From Tritrichomonas foetus (Eukaryota; Parabasalia; Tritrichomonadida; Tritrichomonadidae), in NCBI GenBank assembly GCA_001839685.1, contig MLAK01001249.1, positions 1 through 24,718 of the forward strand: DNA of 24,718 nt, read 5' to 3'. The notes under the pieces were generated by a model. The model did not search any database. It saw nothing but the letters and a program-made list of their open reading frames with translations, and had not been told where the DNA came from. Below, piece by piece: positions 8,307 to 17,143 of this stretch (positions are counted from its first letter, which is position 1; each line of letters opens with the position of its first letter). The translations under genes were made by a program, and so were the position numbers.

Positions 8307-10370
8307 ATGGCTTCTATAAATCCTGAGCAGCATCTTTGTGGTACTGGATTCAAAGTAGGAGACCTCCATGTTGAAAAGCTTATTCCCACTCTTTCGGAAA
8401 AGGAAAGAAATTATGCAACATATATGGTTCTTGCTTCATGGGCTGGATTTCCAATTCTTCTTGACCAAGTTTCTCCAGAAGCCATAAAAATTCATAATTT
8501 CCTTTCAAAACTTTTTGTGGAGTTTCCAAGAGATTTTTTTGTTGATTCATTAAAAACCTCTGAAGATAACAAAGAAAATCCAATTAAATTCCTTGTTGAG
8601 TATGCAGCAACATTTTACTATAATGGTGGTAATTTTCTCGGCTTTGGTGATACAAAATTCATTCCAAGGATTTCAAAAGATGAATTAAGAAAAGTAACAC
8701 CAGAAAAATTACATCAACTTTTGAATGAATGTATTGATGATATGTATTCACTTGAACCAGGTAAAGTTGAACTCGGTTATGCGCCAAACGGTCTCACTAC
8801 TTATTATGAGCCGCTTGATATTAAACCAGAAGAAGTTGAAGCAATTAATTCAATAATTATTGAAAATAAACTTAAAATTGAAAACACAAAAATTATTCGT
8901 GAAAAAGATAGATACTGCGTTTCTCTACCATCTGTTGAAATTGACGAAAAAGGAGTACAATTAAAAGGAACTTATAATGATCTTCCGATCTTTCTTACAA
9001 AAGGAAGATATAGTGAAACTTTGAAAAAAGTCAACTATTGGCTTGAAAAAGCAAAAGCTTGTGCAGCGAACGAAAATCAAGAAAAAATGCTTGAAGAATT
9101 AATTAAAAGTTATCAAACTGGAAGCTGTGATGCACATGTAAAATATTCTGAATATTGGGTGAAAGATGTTGATCCATCTGTTGAACATTATCATGGATTT
9201 ATTGAAAGCTATCGCGATCCTGGAGGTGTAAGAGCTGAGTTTGAAGGTTTTGTTGCTTGCGTTGATCCACATGAAAGTAAGGCACTCCATAAATTTGTTG
9301 AAAGTTCAAATATTATTCTTCCATTAATGCCTTATCCACCTGAATATGAAAAGAAAACATTTACTCCACCAAGTTACAATGCATTAAATATTCTCACATT
9401 CGTATCAAGCGGTTATCCAATTGGAATTAATATTCCAAACTATGATGATATTCGCGATCACATTGGATTCAAGAATGTTTCATTAATGAATATCATTAAT
9501 GCTTCTGCAATTTCTAGAGATTCATTATGTTTCTTGGATGATAAAGATGCAGAAACAGTAATTAAATATTACAATGATGCAGATAACATTGCAACAGCTG
9601 CCCATGAATTATATGGACATGGTTCTGCTAAATTACTTCATAAAAGTGATGTTGAAGGAAATAAAGTTCGTGATATTTTGAATCCAAATAGATTTGTTAC
9701 ATCTTATTACGAAGAAGGTGAAACAGCAGAAAAGGCAATGGGTGGAATGTATTCTGCCTTTGAAGAATGTCGTGCAGAAACCGCATCACTTCACCTTGCA
9801 TTCTTCCCTGAAGTTTTCGATATTTTCGATGTAAACAAAGATGAAAACTACAGAAAAGAATTTTTAATTAGTGGAATCATTGGAATGCTTCATGCTGGCC
9901 TCAAAACATTAATTTGCTACTCTGAAGAAGCTCACCAATGGAGACAAGCGCACGCATGTGCAAGATTTGCAATTGTGAAGGCATGCATCATTTGGGGAAG
10001 AGGAGCTGTTGACGTTGTTAAAACTGCTGATGGAAAATTCAAAATAGTCTTTGATAGAAACAATATTGATGGTGTTAAAGATGCTGTTGAAACATTATTG
10101 AAGCATCTCAACTATTTCAAGTCCACAAACCAAGCAGAAGCAGGAAAACAATTCATGGGATTCCTGACTTGTCTTGATGACTTCTGGCTCGATGTCAGAA
10201 AGTATGCACTTCAACAAAAGCGCGCAAGATATGTATATTGTGGAGTTACTGCAAAAAAACTTGAAAATGGAGAATACACAATTGCTCCACCTGTAGAAAA
10301 TGGTGAACCAACAGCAGCTGATGTTGTTCTTTCTTCCATTCAAAACGTGACGATCTCTCTTGCAGTATAA
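8307..10370 (+). CDS. Dipeptidyl peptidase III, zinc metallopeptidase family M49
   Basis: This 687-residue cytosolic-type peptidase is predicted to remove dipeptides from the N-terminus of short peptides. The M49 signature is clear. HELYGHGSAK at 433-442 supplies zinc ligands His433 and His438 and catalytic Glu434. EECRAE at 486-491 supplies the third ligand (Glu487). Family-conserved stretches are also present: NFLGFGDTKFIP (109-120) and GINIPNYDDIR (373-383). The HEXXGH spacing (six residues rather than HEXXH) is specific to M49. The usual Leu in HELLGH is Tyr here. Length is slightly below the roughly 700-740 residues of animal and fungal members. There is no signal peptide. The start is well supported by an initiator 14 nt upstream. 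It is convergent with the Tubby-like gene, with 188 bases between the stops. Confidence 0.96.
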   Translation: MASINPEQHLCGTGFKVGDLHVEKLIPTLSEKERNYATYMVLASWAGFPILLDQVSPEAIKIHNFLSKLFVEFPRDFFVDSLKTSEDNKENPIKFLVEYAATFYYNGGNFLGFGDTKFIPRISKDELRKVTPEKLHQLLNECIDDMYSLEPGKVELGYAPNGLTTYYEPLDIKPEEVEAINSIIIENKLKIENTKIIREKDRYCVSLPSVEIDEKGVQLKGTYNDLPIFLTKGRYSETLKKVNYWLEKAKACAANENQEKMLEELIKSYQTGSCDAHVKYSEYWVKDVDPSVEHYHGFIESYRDPGGVRAEFEGFVACVDPHESKALHKFVESSNIILPLMPYPPEYEKKTFTPPSYNALNILTFVSSGYPIGINIPNYDDIRDHIGFKNVSLMNIINASAISRDSLCFLDDKDAETVIKYYNDADNIATAAHELYGHGSAKLLHKSDVEGNKVRDILNPNRFVTSYYEEGETAEKAMGGMYSAFEECRAETASLHLAFFPEVFDIFDVNKDENYRKEFLISGIIGMLHAGLKTLICYSEEAHQWRQAHACARFAIVKACIIWGRGAVDVVKTADGKFKIVFDRNNIDGVKDAVETLLKHLNYFKSTNQAEAGKQFMGFLTCLDDFWLDVRKYALQQKRARYVYCGVTAKKLENGEYTIAPPVENGEPTAADVVLSSIQNVTISLAV

Positions 10371-10558
10371 GTCAATTCTAGAATTAAACAAAATTCCTTA
10401 TTAATTTATTGTTATCTCTCTTTTATTTATTTATATATGAATATATATTGTTTTATAAATCAATGTATCTCGTCAATGGAAAATATACCTATTTATGAAA
10501 TGATATTAACATGAATAGAAAATTTACGCGAATTAGTATTTATTAAAAACATTAAAAG

Positions 10559-12223
10559 TCAGTATGGGCAAACCCAAGAAACAATTGCAAATCCAAAAAT
10601 TTGAAGAAGGGAAACATCTTGGAAAACTTCGATTTCAATATCATGTTCACCTATTCTCCTTACACAAAGAACTTTTTCTTCATTGTCATTCATCAAAATT
10701 GCATTTTTAATTGACATTTTAGTAAATTTACCACCAAAGTTCAAAGTGTATTTTCCATCTTCTCTTTTACGAGGTAGCATGGTTTTCAATGAAAAATTCG
10801 GTTCTTTCATTTGAACTGTAAAGAACCTATCATAAAATATGGGGGCTTTCACTGTAGATACATCACAAATCATAATTATTGGACCATTTTTATTACCTTG
10901 ATACAAAATGAAATTTTTTTGCTTTTTCTTAATTTTCATAACAGCACTTGTATTATCTTTGGTTGGTGGAATATTTCCGTCATTAATCAACACACTTCTC
11001 TTAACATTTGGACTTTTAGCACACATTAAGACTTCTTCTCCTTTATACAGTTGAAAATCATATTTCATAAATGATTTCTTAGCACGAGTTACTCGATAAA
11101 GTATGCCAGATTGGTTTTCCTCGTTTGTTGGATCTGGACTAAGTGCGTCTGTTTGTCTTTCAGCATGAATAATATGAGAATTCAAGCCTTGTTGAATATT
11201 ATCATCATTTGGTTTACCATGAACTTGGCTTGGAGGAAAGTATTGTGGATAATCATTGTTACCAGCATTATTAATTTGATTGTTACCAGCATTATTAATT
11301 TGATTGTTACCAGCATTATTAACTTGATTGTTACCAGCATTATTAATTTGATTGTTACCAGCATTATTAACTTGATTGTTACTAGGATTATTAATTTGAT
11401 TGTTACTAGGATTATTAATTTGATTGTTACTAGGATTATTAATTTGATTGTTACTAGGATTATTAATTTGATTGTTACCAGCATTAATGTTTATGCCCTG
11501 CTGGCTGGATGCTTGGAAATCAAGCAGAATGTCTTCATCATATTCTTCTTGTTCAGAGTCGTTTGGTTCGGGAAATTCTTTGTAGGAAAGATTTTGGTGA
11601 AGTGGAGGGGGCGACTCTTTTTCATCTTTAATCACCAGAGGCTCCAAATGAACCTGAGCATTATCGTTCTCTTTTTTACTCGTATTGTTGTTCACGCTAT
11701 TTGACTTTTGGCTTTCGTAAGAGCTGTAGCTGTAATAATCACTATCACTGTCATTTTTTTGAGCGTTTTTCAGCGGCGCACTTGGCGGGGTTGGTCTTGG
11801 ATTTCCTCTTTGGACGCCGTTTGGCTGGCGATTTAATCCGGTTGGTTTTGGCGAAATATTTTTTGGCGGATTGGAATCAGAATAATCGCTGTAGTAGTAG
11901 TCGGAATCTGAGCTTGAAATGTGAACCTGTTTTGGAGGCGAAACCGGCGAGCGTGTTGGATTTACCTTTGGCGGCGTTCTGCGATTTGGCGGCGATCGTT
12001 GTGGCCCTCCGCCCCTGGGCGGGGGCATTCCGGGCCTCCTCGGCATTGGCCTACGGGGGCCTCCTGTGGGGGCAGGGCCCCCGGGGCGTCGAACCATTCC
12101 AGGATTCCCCCTGGGAGGCTGTCTGGGAGGAGAATTCCGAACTGGTGCTGCAGGGGCTGAAGATGAAGAAGAATATGATGAGCTATCATCGCTTGAATCG
12201 AAAGAAAGAGTAAATAAGCTCAT
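10559..12223 (-). CDS. Proline- and asparagine-rich protein with C-terminal Tubby-like domain
   Basis: This is a 554-residue protein of mosaic composition. Residues 1-22 are Ser-rich. Residues 23-100 are Pro/Arg/Gly-rich and basic. Residues 101-240 are Ser/Tyr/Asp-rich and acidic. Residues 246-323 are an eight-residue tandem repeat (NNQINNPS or NNQINNAG). Residues about 372-554 form a folded domain. The end of that domain (LNFGGKFTKMSIKNAILMN, then VLCVRRIGEHDIEIEVF and PLQAF-like SLLQIFGFAIVSWV) matches the closing strands and hydrophobic helix of Tubby C-terminal domains, which bind phosphoinositides in animals. Whether this one binds lipid is unknown. The first ATG (12223) follows a TCAATTCG initiator candidate by 10 nt. 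The stop is TGA, with AATAAATA downstream. The disordered N-terminal half suggests a multivalent adaptor, which is inference. Confidence 0.85.
   Translation of the reverse strand: MSLFTLSFDSSDDSSSYSSSSSAPAAPVRNSPPRQPPRGNPGMVRRPGGPAPTGGPRRPMPRRPGMPPPRGGGPQRSPPNRRTPPKVNPTRSPVSPPKQVHISSSDSDYYYSDYSDSNPPKNISPKPTGLNRQPNGVQRGNPRPTPPSAPLKNAQKNDSDSDYYSYSSYESQKSNSVNNNTSKKENDNAQVHLEPLVIKDEKESPPPLHQNLSYKEFPEPNDSEQEEYDEDILLDFQASSQQGININAGNNQINNPSNNQINNPSNNQINNPSNNQINNPSNNQVNNAGNNQINNAGNNQVNNAGNNQINNAGNNQINNAGNNDYPQYFPPSQVHGKPNDDNIQQGLNSHIIHAERQTDALSPDPTNEENQSGILYRVTRAKKSFMKYDFQLYKGEEVLMCAKSPNVKRSVLINDGNIPPTKDNTSAVMKIKKKQKNFILYQGNKNGPIIMICDVSTVKAPIFYDRFFTVQMKEPNFSLKTMLPRKREDGKYTLNFGGKFTKMSIKNAILMNDNEEKVLCVRRIGEHDIEIEVFQDVSLLQIFGFAIVSWVCPY
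11255..11488 (-). repeat. 24-base coding minisatellite in the Tubby-like gene
   Basis: Nearly ten tandem 24-base units encode eight-residue repeats. The first four units (coding order) carry NNPS and the next five carry NNAG, with occasional Ile/Val change at the last position. The unit is a multiple of three, so copy number can vary without breaking the frame. Confidence 0.9.
11924..12157 (-). other. GC-rich proline/arginine-coding island
   Basis: The segment encoding residues 23-100 of the Tubby-like protein is strikingly GC-rich against a very AT-rich background, with runs such as GGGGGCAGGGCCCCCGGGGC. Proline and glycine codons end in C or G here, while elsewhere in the window they end mostly in A or T. 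Confidence 0.85.
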
Positions 12224-12227
12224 ATTT

Positions 12228-12235
12228 CGAATTGA
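12228..12235 (-). promoter_or_regulatory. Initiator-like element of the Tubby-like gene
   Basis: The minus strand reads TCAATTCG, followed by AAAT and the ATG at 12223. With +1 at 12233 the leader would be 10 nt. The fourth base is A rather than a pyrimidine, so this is a weaker match than those of the ankyrin and DPP III genes. Confidence 0.35.
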
Positions 12236-12434
12236 ATTTATACGTTTAAAATTTCAAATTGTAAATGGCTACTGGATCAAATTTTTGACTACTTAAAATC
12301 TTTCAAAAAATCATCGTATATTGAAAAGATAAAGTCTTTCGCTTTGAATTAGCCACATTTATCATTCAAAAATTCAATGAATATCTGGTATCCTCAGAAA
12401 TCTCAAGAAAATAAATTTGAAATTTGCACATTTC

Positions 12435-13150
12435 TTAAGGTGGTTGTCTGTCAAATTTATTCTATCGTCACATGAATTAAAAATAGAAATAAAAGAAAGA
12501 TAGAAGTGTACAACCAAACTATCACCGACAAATCATTCCAAATTTGGATATCTTCTTATATAGCAGTGGGTTTATTAATTAAACAATTCTTCGGGTAAAA
12601 ATAAAAGAAGAAAAGCTCAAAGAAGAATGGAAGGGACAAAGAAAAAAGACAAAGTAAGAANCTAAAACAGAACTATTGCATATAAATATTTAGAAATAAA
12701 CAATATTTTTATGAGATAAATTAATCGAATTTTTGAAATTTCTTTTATGTTGACTTTTTCTGATACACATTAATTTGAAATGATCTTTTATGTGATTATT
12801 TCATGACGTTTACTGAATTTAAATGGTTGTGGTGATTATTTTTTAAACGAAAATTTTAAACGAAAAATAACTCCGTGAGTATTGGGCCAGATGTTTTGAC
12901 ATCCATACAATTATCAATAATGTCAGAAATACTAAAACGAAATAGAGCCGAAAATTAAGATATAACGATTTGAGGAAATTTGGAAATTTAATTATCAGCT
13001 GTAAAATTTGGAACGGCTCTGTAAAGAAATATATAAAAGCTTGGTTCGTACTGAGTTACTCTGCAAAATATCAGCACTGAGGTCTTCTCCGTTATTTTGA
13101 TAATAAGGATTTTATGCGCACTTTTTTTGGCGGTTAGACAACCCCCTTAA
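12435..13150. mobile_element. Candidate non-autonomous transposon bounded by TTAA and inverted repeats
   Basis: The left end reads TTAAGGTGGTTGTCT (12435-12449). The right end reads AGACAACCCCCTTAA (13136-13150), whose reverse complement TTAAGGGGGTTGTCT differs at one of 15 positions. TTAA at both edges could be a duplicated target site, as in piggyBac-like elements, or part of the inverted repeat. The 716-base interior has no open frame of useful length, so it would be non-autonomous. Complementarity does not extend inward. The family is unassigned. Confidence 0.45.
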
Positions 13151-13528
13151 TGAATATGAAATGATATGTTTATGATTCACTCATCCATCAAATTAACTTC
13201 TTTCCTATAAATTCTTTTATCGAAATGTGTTTCTCTATATTTTGTTTTTTTGTGAATCCACCAAAATTCGAAAGAGCATGAACCTTTTCCAGTAATTTAT
13301 TATTTTCTCGAAGTTTTCAATGAATTGGCAAAAAATAATTGATTTCGTTGTATTATCATGGTAAAATAAAAAATGAGATAGAATTACAAATAAATATTAA
13401 ATTCACATAATTTAATTATATAAATATATATACTTATATAGATTAGATTTATATACAAACATTATAATAATAAAAAATCGATATTTCAAATAGAAATTCA
13501 TTAAATACAAAATACAAATAACGCATTA

Positions 13529-16500
13529 TTAGGTCCAAAACAATTGATCAACTTCATCAAATGTGCTAATCCATCCCAAATAACCTGAACTATCATTTCC
13601 TTCATTATAATTACTGTGAAGCTGAAATTGAGTGCCTGCATCGTTATCAGGTGCCACCAAATCGGCAAACATTGGTTCAGACACATTTTTATACATTTGC
13701 CTTGGCCTATTCAAAATAATTTTCTTTTTAACAAAATTTGGTAGTTTCTTCAGGTTTGCTTGAATGGTATTATGTAAATTATCTTGAAAAGTCTTCTGTG
13801 ATTCTTGTGTGGAAAGTGGATCGATTGTCCAGCAAATCAAGAAATTAAAAGTATCGATTACAGTGATTAAATATCGACTTTGTTTTTCTATTAATTTGTT
13901 CATCCATTCAAGTAAACGATCAGCAATATTAATGGTTAAATCTTGGCTTGAAGCAAATCTAAAAATGAAAATAATAAATGTTGCTGATGCAACTTTCATA
14001 AAATCATCATAAATATTTGAAACGTTTCGCATTTTCTCACAGAGTCGTTCATATATGGACTCATCAGCAGACAATAAAGCAGGATGTAAATAGTCAATGT
14101 TATAAGCTGATTCATTGATACTTTTATAAATGACTGCATTAGCAATTGCTTTATTTTCACATAAAATCCACCAACTTTCCTTCAAAAGTGGCGTAGAAAT
14201 ATCACTAAAAGCATCAACTAAACGAGTAACATATCGATTTTTCTCGGATTCTGAAGAATCAGATAAAGTGACTGGGAAACCTGGTTGATATTTTGGTCGA
14301 TCTCGAAGCCAAAGACTCCAGAGTTTAATGGTTTGTTTTGAAAGGTGAGTCTGAAAGAAACAAAATAAAGAATCAATATCATCGGAAAATAATTCTGTTG
14401 GAAGTAAAGAAAAAAGTGCAGCTATATAATTTCCAGTTGGAATACTATGAAGTTCTGGTGGTTTCAATGACCTTAAACGGGTTAAATAACTATGATATAA
14501 ATAAATAGCGTTTGATACTTTGGACGAATAAAAACCTTCAACAACTTCATTGTTTAAACAATCATTAACTTCATATATGTCTGAATTTTCATCAATTACA
14601 TCAAAAACATTATTAATTAATGACTCAAAAAGTTGTGGATTAATGTTTTCATCATCTTTAATGATCGAAAAGATGATTAATAAATAATTCATTGGTTTAA
14701 TGATCGATTTACGTAAAAAGTCAACAAAATGGTTTGAAATAAATTGATACATGGTGTCTTTAATTGCTTTTTCATGATGATATTTTAAATAACAAGTTAA
14801 AAAAGTTTTCACAAATATTACGGGTGAATGTGAAACAATTTTCAAATTATTAAAATCAGAAAAGAATGAACTAAGTTGAGAATAATTTAATGCTTTGAAT
14901 TGCATTAAATCTTGGAAAAATACGGTTAATAATGATTCTAAATCTGGTGAATACCTAACAGAAAAAGCTGCGTCATAAACATGTAATGAGCAAAGATATG
15001 AATACTTTTGAATTAATGTAATAAAATTGTCAAAATTAATCGCATTTGAATAGTTTTCTGGAATGGATTTAATTATTTCCTTCAATCCATGAGCTTCATA
15101 CAACGTCTTTAACTTGTCTGCCTGCTTAGGTACAAAACCATTCACATTAATAACATTTTTACTAGAATTTTGTTTATGATTTTGCTTTGTATTTGGATCT
15201 CCATTTAATTTTATGTTTTGTAAATTCTTTTGACATGTATTTCGATTGGATTTAGTGTATTGATTAGATTTTTTGTTAATTGAGAGTTCTGGAAGGAGAA
15301 TTTCAACATTTATATCGGTTAGAAATTGAGCTTTCTGTTTGAGGTTGCCATTTTCAGAATAAATAAGAAAGTAAGCCATTTCAAATTTCATTACATAAGG
15401 AAATTTTTGAATTATATCAACATTTCCAATAAAGTCATTACCAATTGCCTTGCATTGACTTAAAAAGTCAATATTTGGGAATATTCTTCGAATCGTACAA
15501 TAAATACGTCCTAAACATTCATTTGAACGATCAAGTGAAGGAAACTCTGCAAAAATTTTGGCAGATTCTTCGAATCTTTCTAGGAAATAGCCTCTCCTTC
15601 GAATTTCAATCAGAAAATCTTGATATTTTATAATTTTTTGATATTGGAGCTCATAAAACAAATATTTAATAACATTAATTTTATCAACCATTTCATAAAC
15701 CCAAGTAACAAATTCAGAAATTGGTAATATAAAACCTAATTGTTTAATTAGCCATGCAATTAAAGCGGAAATATTGATATAATCTTCATTATTCAAAGAA
15801 TTGAAGTGTAATAATGATTTACAAATTGTTAATGCAAAGTTATCGAATTGTTTAGCAAAATGAGTCGATCTTTTAATTTCATATAAAATTTTTTCGAAAT
15901 CAAATTTTGGATAGTTTTCAAAAATTACTTTCGGAATAAGAATATCTAATGTTTCTGTACAAGGATACATTAATTCGCTTGGTAGTATCAATTCGTAAAT
16001 ATATCGAACTCTTCCAATCATATTTTTGTCGGTAATTAGAGAAAAAATTGGTTCTTCGAAAACTTGCTTATTAAATTCACAAATTACAGCAAATTGAACT
16101 AAATGTGATTGTGATTTTAATAATTCTATTCGAAGAAGATCAATATATTTTTCATATTTATCAGAAAGCAAAGCATTATATAAAATACAATGAGTTGAAA
16201 TAAAATCTTTTTCGAAAGGCAATAAATTTTCTGGCTCAATGTTTTTAATGGCCCAGTTGATAAATGGAATATGCTGGATTAAATTAGCTCGATAAATTGC
16301 AGCACATAATCGACTAAAAAAGGTTTGGTCATGATAAGTTGTATTTGTTAATACGGCAGTAACCTCTTCCGGCGTTAGTTTTGTTCGATTTATAAAATGG
16401 TGAATTCCCCAAACTGCCCGATTAGGTGGAATTCTGGAATCTAAGCAATATTTTATCATCTCTTCTAATTTCAAATTTTCGAACTGGGGAATCGGACATA

Positions 16501-16810
16501 ACGAGTACGGATGAGCTGACGGGTCTGATAAGTAATGCATAAAGAGAGAAACCGATCCGCAATATTTATTCGATTCGGCGCCACCTGGCATCTTTTCGGC
16601 TTGAAAATTACAAATAAGAGGAAGGTTGTTTTCGAGTGAATTAAACATTCGCTGTTTTTCGTAACGATCTTCGATGAATGGTGAATCGAATTCTTCGAAA
16701 AGTGTCATTAGCGTTTCATGCGGGTGAAGAGTAGTAGTTTTTACTCGAGGATCAGGAGGAGGAGGATTTAAAAATGGCGTGCATGCGAATTTCGTAATAA
16801 AAGTGTTCAT
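13529..16810 (-). CDS. Large alpha-helical protein, possible Mediator subunit Med12
   Basis: This is a 1093-residue soluble protein without membrane spans. The clue to function is near the N-terminus. A proline patch (LNPPPPDPRV, 14-23) is followed by KLEEMIKYCLDSRIPPNRAVWGIHHFIN (114-141), reaching the pattern seen in Med12, where a leucine-rich stretch precedes a V-P-x-x-R-A-x-W-x-I motif. A W-containing helix follows (HIPFINWAIKNIEPENL, 180-196), as in Med12. Med12 belongs to the CDK8 kinase module that controls RNA polymerase II transcription in the nucleus. The rest is helical repeat-like sequence split by an Asn/Lys/Gln-rich linker at about 512-566. It is half the size of animal Med12. 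The start at 16810 is the first ATG, preceded by TTTCACGCT. The gene diverges from the cyclase. The CDS is secure; the Med12 assignment is tentative. Confidence 0.75.
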   Translation of the reverse strand: MNTFITKFACTPFLNPPPPDPRVKTTTLHPHETLMTLFEEFDSPFIEDRYEKQRMFNSLENNLPLICNFQAEKMPGGAESNKYCGSVSLFMHYLSDPSAHPYSLCPIPQFENLKLEEMIKYCLDSRIPPNRAVWGIHHFINRTKLTPEEVTAVLTNTTYHDQTFFSRLCAAIYRANLIQHIPFINWAIKNIEPENLLPFEKDFISTHCILYNALLSDKYEKYIDLLRIELLKSQSHLVQFAVICEFNKQVFEEPIFSLITDKNMIGRVRYIYELILPSELMYPCTETLDILIPKVIFENYPKFDFEKILYEIKRSTHFAKQFDNFALTICKSLLHFNSLNNEDYINISALIAWLIKQLGFILPISEFVTWVYEMVDKINVIKYLFYELQYQKIIKYQDFLIEIRRRGYFLERFEESAKIFAEFPSLDRSNECLGRIYCTIRRIFPNIDFLSQCKAIGNDFIGNVDIIQKFPYVMKFEMAYFLIYSENGNLKQKAQFLTDINVEILLPELSINKKSNQYTKSNRNTCQKNLQNIKLNGDPNTKQNHKQNSSKNVINVNGFVPKQADKLKTLYEAHGLKEIIKSIPENYSNAINFDNFITLIQKYSYLCSLHVYDAAFSVRYSPDLESLLTVFFQDLMQFKALNYSQLSSFFSDFNNLKIVSHSPVIFVKTFLTCYLKYHHEKAIKDTMYQFISNHFVDFLRKSIIKPMNYLLIIFSIIKDDENINPQLFESLINNVFDVIDENSDIYEVNDCLNNEVVEGFYSSKVSNAIYLYHSYLTRLRSLKPPELHSIPTGNYIAALFSLLPTELFSDDIDSLFCFFQTHLSKQTIKLWSLWLRDRPKYQPGFPVTLSDSSESEKNRYVTRLVDAFSDISTPLLKESWWILCENKAIANAVIYKSINESAYNIDYLHPALLSADESIYERLCEKMRNVSNIYDDFMKVASATFIIFIFRFASSQDLTINIADRLLEWMNKLIEKQSRYLITVIDTFNFLICWTIDPLSTQESQKTFQDNLHNTIQANLKKLPNFVKKKIILNRPRQMYKNVSEPMFADLVAPDNDAGTQFQLHSNYNEGNDSSGYLGWISTFDEVDQLFWT

Positions 16811-17121
16811 TTTAAATCAGCGTGAAATTAAATTGACTTACTCCGTTTAAAAAGAGGGAAACAGAAAAAATATGGTTAACTAATAAATCATTAACCAATA
16901 TATCCATCTCTATCAAATTTCACATTGTGAAAAAGTTAACATTGAGTAATGAAAAAATTGAAATGTTGATTTAAAAAAATCAAAGAACATTGTGAAAAAG
17001 TGAAAAAATTCTAAGATTAAAGAAAAAATTTATTTAATATTTGCGTGATTTTTCTATAGAATGAACTTTTTGAAAAATGATATATTCAAAATATGTACAC
17101 ATTGAATTTCTTTGATAGCGT
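16811..17121. other. Divergent promoter between Med12-like and cyclase genes
   Basis: These 311 bases separate two divergent starts. They hold two copies of ATTGTGAAAAAGT (16924-16936 and 16989-17001) and a 15-base palindrome TTTCACATTGTGAAA (16918-16932). Initiator candidates are TTTCACG on the minus strand (16821-16827) and a weak TCAAAATA on the plus strand near 17086. No gene was seen. Confidence 0.5.
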
Positions 17122-17143
17122 ATGCTTCACTCTACGCTATCAA
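17112..17143 (+). promoter_or_regulatory. Perfect 11-bp hairpin enclosing the cyclase start codon
   Basis: TTGATAGCGTA (17112-17122) and TACGCTATCAA (17133-17143) are exact reverse complements with a 10-base loop. The A of the predicted ATG is the last paired base and the TG begins the loop. In mRNA this would fold around the start codon. The loop also contains TCACTC, which resembles an initiator. Confidence 0.5.

Larger units (their letters stand above)
12224..13528. other. 1.3-kb intergenic region
   Basis: This gap lies between the Tubby-like gene's promoter and the 3' end of the Med12-like gene. No credible open frame or RNA gene was seen. Most of it is taken up by the inverted-repeat-bounded segment at 12435-13150. 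One undetermined base (n) lies at 12661. The right end, 13160-13528, is simple AT-rich DNA. Confidence 0.55.

Noticed and set aside
11111..11704. Long plus-strand frame with a hydrophobic repeat (VTSIINLI)
   Set aside because: It is the antisense reading of the 24-base minisatellite; a repeat unit divisible by three keeps all frames open.
11701..12296. Overlapping plus-strand frames over the GC-rich island
   Set aside because: High GC removes stops on both strands; the frames are antisense to the Pro-rich coding segment and resemble nothing.
12661..12661. Undetermined base n
   Set aside because: A single ambiguous base in intergenic DNA; it does not affect a gene and there is no sign of a scaffold gap beyond it.
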